Part shown: positions 18,162-18,506 of the stretch, in pieces
Layout of the letters: the number at the start of each line of letters is the position of its first letter
How positions within the stretch are numbered: position 1 is the first letter of the stretch
From: Gryganskiella cystojenkinii
Lineage: Eukaryota; Mortierellomycota; Mortierellomycetes; Mortierellales; Mortierellaceae
DNA: 18,506 nucleotides
Direction: 5' to 3'
NCBI GenBank assembly: GCA_015852425.1
Contig: JAAAIG010000768.1
Span: 1 to 18,506, forward strand
Translations under genes and position numbers: made by a program
The notes under the pieces: generated by a model
The model's input: the letters and a program-made list of their open reading frames with translations, nothing else
Told to the model about the DNA's origin: nothing
Databases searched by the model: none

Positions 18162-18506
18162 AAATTATTGGTGGCGCGACGCGCCGAGAAACGCTGACTT
18201 CCACGTGACCGCTCCAACCTGAAAGTCTTGGCCACAGCCGCATGTGATGTCGCATAAGCCTTTTGTCAACTTTTCTTCTTTTACCTCATCATACTCTCCG
18301 TTCGACAAACAGCTGCAAAAAGAATAATGCTCGAACCATCCACATCGGCAAATGCAGAGGACAGGAATTCTCACCCGTCGAACCCGGATTCACGCATCCC
18401 AAAATGTGGCAAAGAAAAGCTGGTAGCTGTTGACTTCGGAGAAAGAAATAACGCGCATGCCATAACGAGCCGCCTTTCACAGGCAATGAATGCTACGGCT
18501 GACACA
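18162..18506. repeat. dispersed repeat, copy 2, running off the window
   Basis: The front block 18162-18213 and the main block 18230-18506 match copy 1 at 12007-12055 and 12577-12853. Here the blocks are only 16 bp apart, so this may be the uninterrupted form. The match is still near-perfect at the last base of the window, so the true right border is outside. Confidence 0.88.

Noticed and set aside
17745..18255. Overlapping 118- and 122-codon minus-strand frames
   Set aside because: No domain, signal or splice pattern is visible. One frame runs into the dispersed repeat.

Overview
The window looks like a piece of nuclear genome from a filamentous fungus, most likely an early-diverging lineage such as Mortierellomycotina or a relative. 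The reasons are short introns with GTAAGT/GTGAGT-type donors and a CTAAC-like branch site, chitin deacetylases with C-terminal GPI-type signals, small cysteine-rich secreted proteins, and pyrimidine- or CA-rich leaders. The organism assignment is inference; no ribosomal or other marker is present.

Layout. (1) 511-2442, plus strand: an intronless 643-residue single-pass membrane protein with a Pro/Thr outer segment, a Gly stretch, one transmembrane helix and a long disordered tail ending in two copies of a 34-residue repeat. (2) 2443-4798: a long gene-poor stretch. Its minus strand carries decayed coding remnants, including a clear piece of a PI3/PI4-kinase-like catalytic region interrupted by stops. 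(3) 4909-5226, plus strand: a 105-residue secreted protein with four cysteines, probably preceded by a 5'-UTR intron. (4) 5442-7457, minus strand: a complete six-exon RCL1 gene (18S rRNA processing), 366 residues once spliced. (5) 7845-9110, plus strand: a complete four-exon MED18 gene (Mediator head subunit), 311 residues once spliced, divergent from RCL1 across a 387-bp shared promoter. (6) 9858-16265: a tandem duplication. Each unit has an upstream block, a TTTAAATA promoter, a secreted and probably GPI-anchored chitin deacetylase (10655-11770 and 14708-16008) and a matching 3' UTR. (7) 16722-17192, minus strand: a 156-residue secreted protein with ten cysteines. (8) A dispersed non-coding repeat occurs twice (12007-12853 and 18162-18506). 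Its 277-bp core is about 97% identical between copies, and one copy is split by about 505 bp of extra DNA. Weak traces of a DDE-type transposase lie next to the first copy.

How the genes relate. RCL1 and MED18 are housekeeping genes (ribosome assembly and transcription) that share a promoter region. The paired chitin deacetylases probably convert cell-wall chitin to chitosan. The two paralogues differ in an intron, in two cysteines and in promoter insertions, while the rest of the catalytic part and the 3' end stay very similar; this pattern suggests partial gene conversion. The small secreted proteins and the membrane protein are also cell-surface or extracellular products, but nothing in the sequence shows that these genes form one system. 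I found no tRNA, rRNA or CRISPR array.
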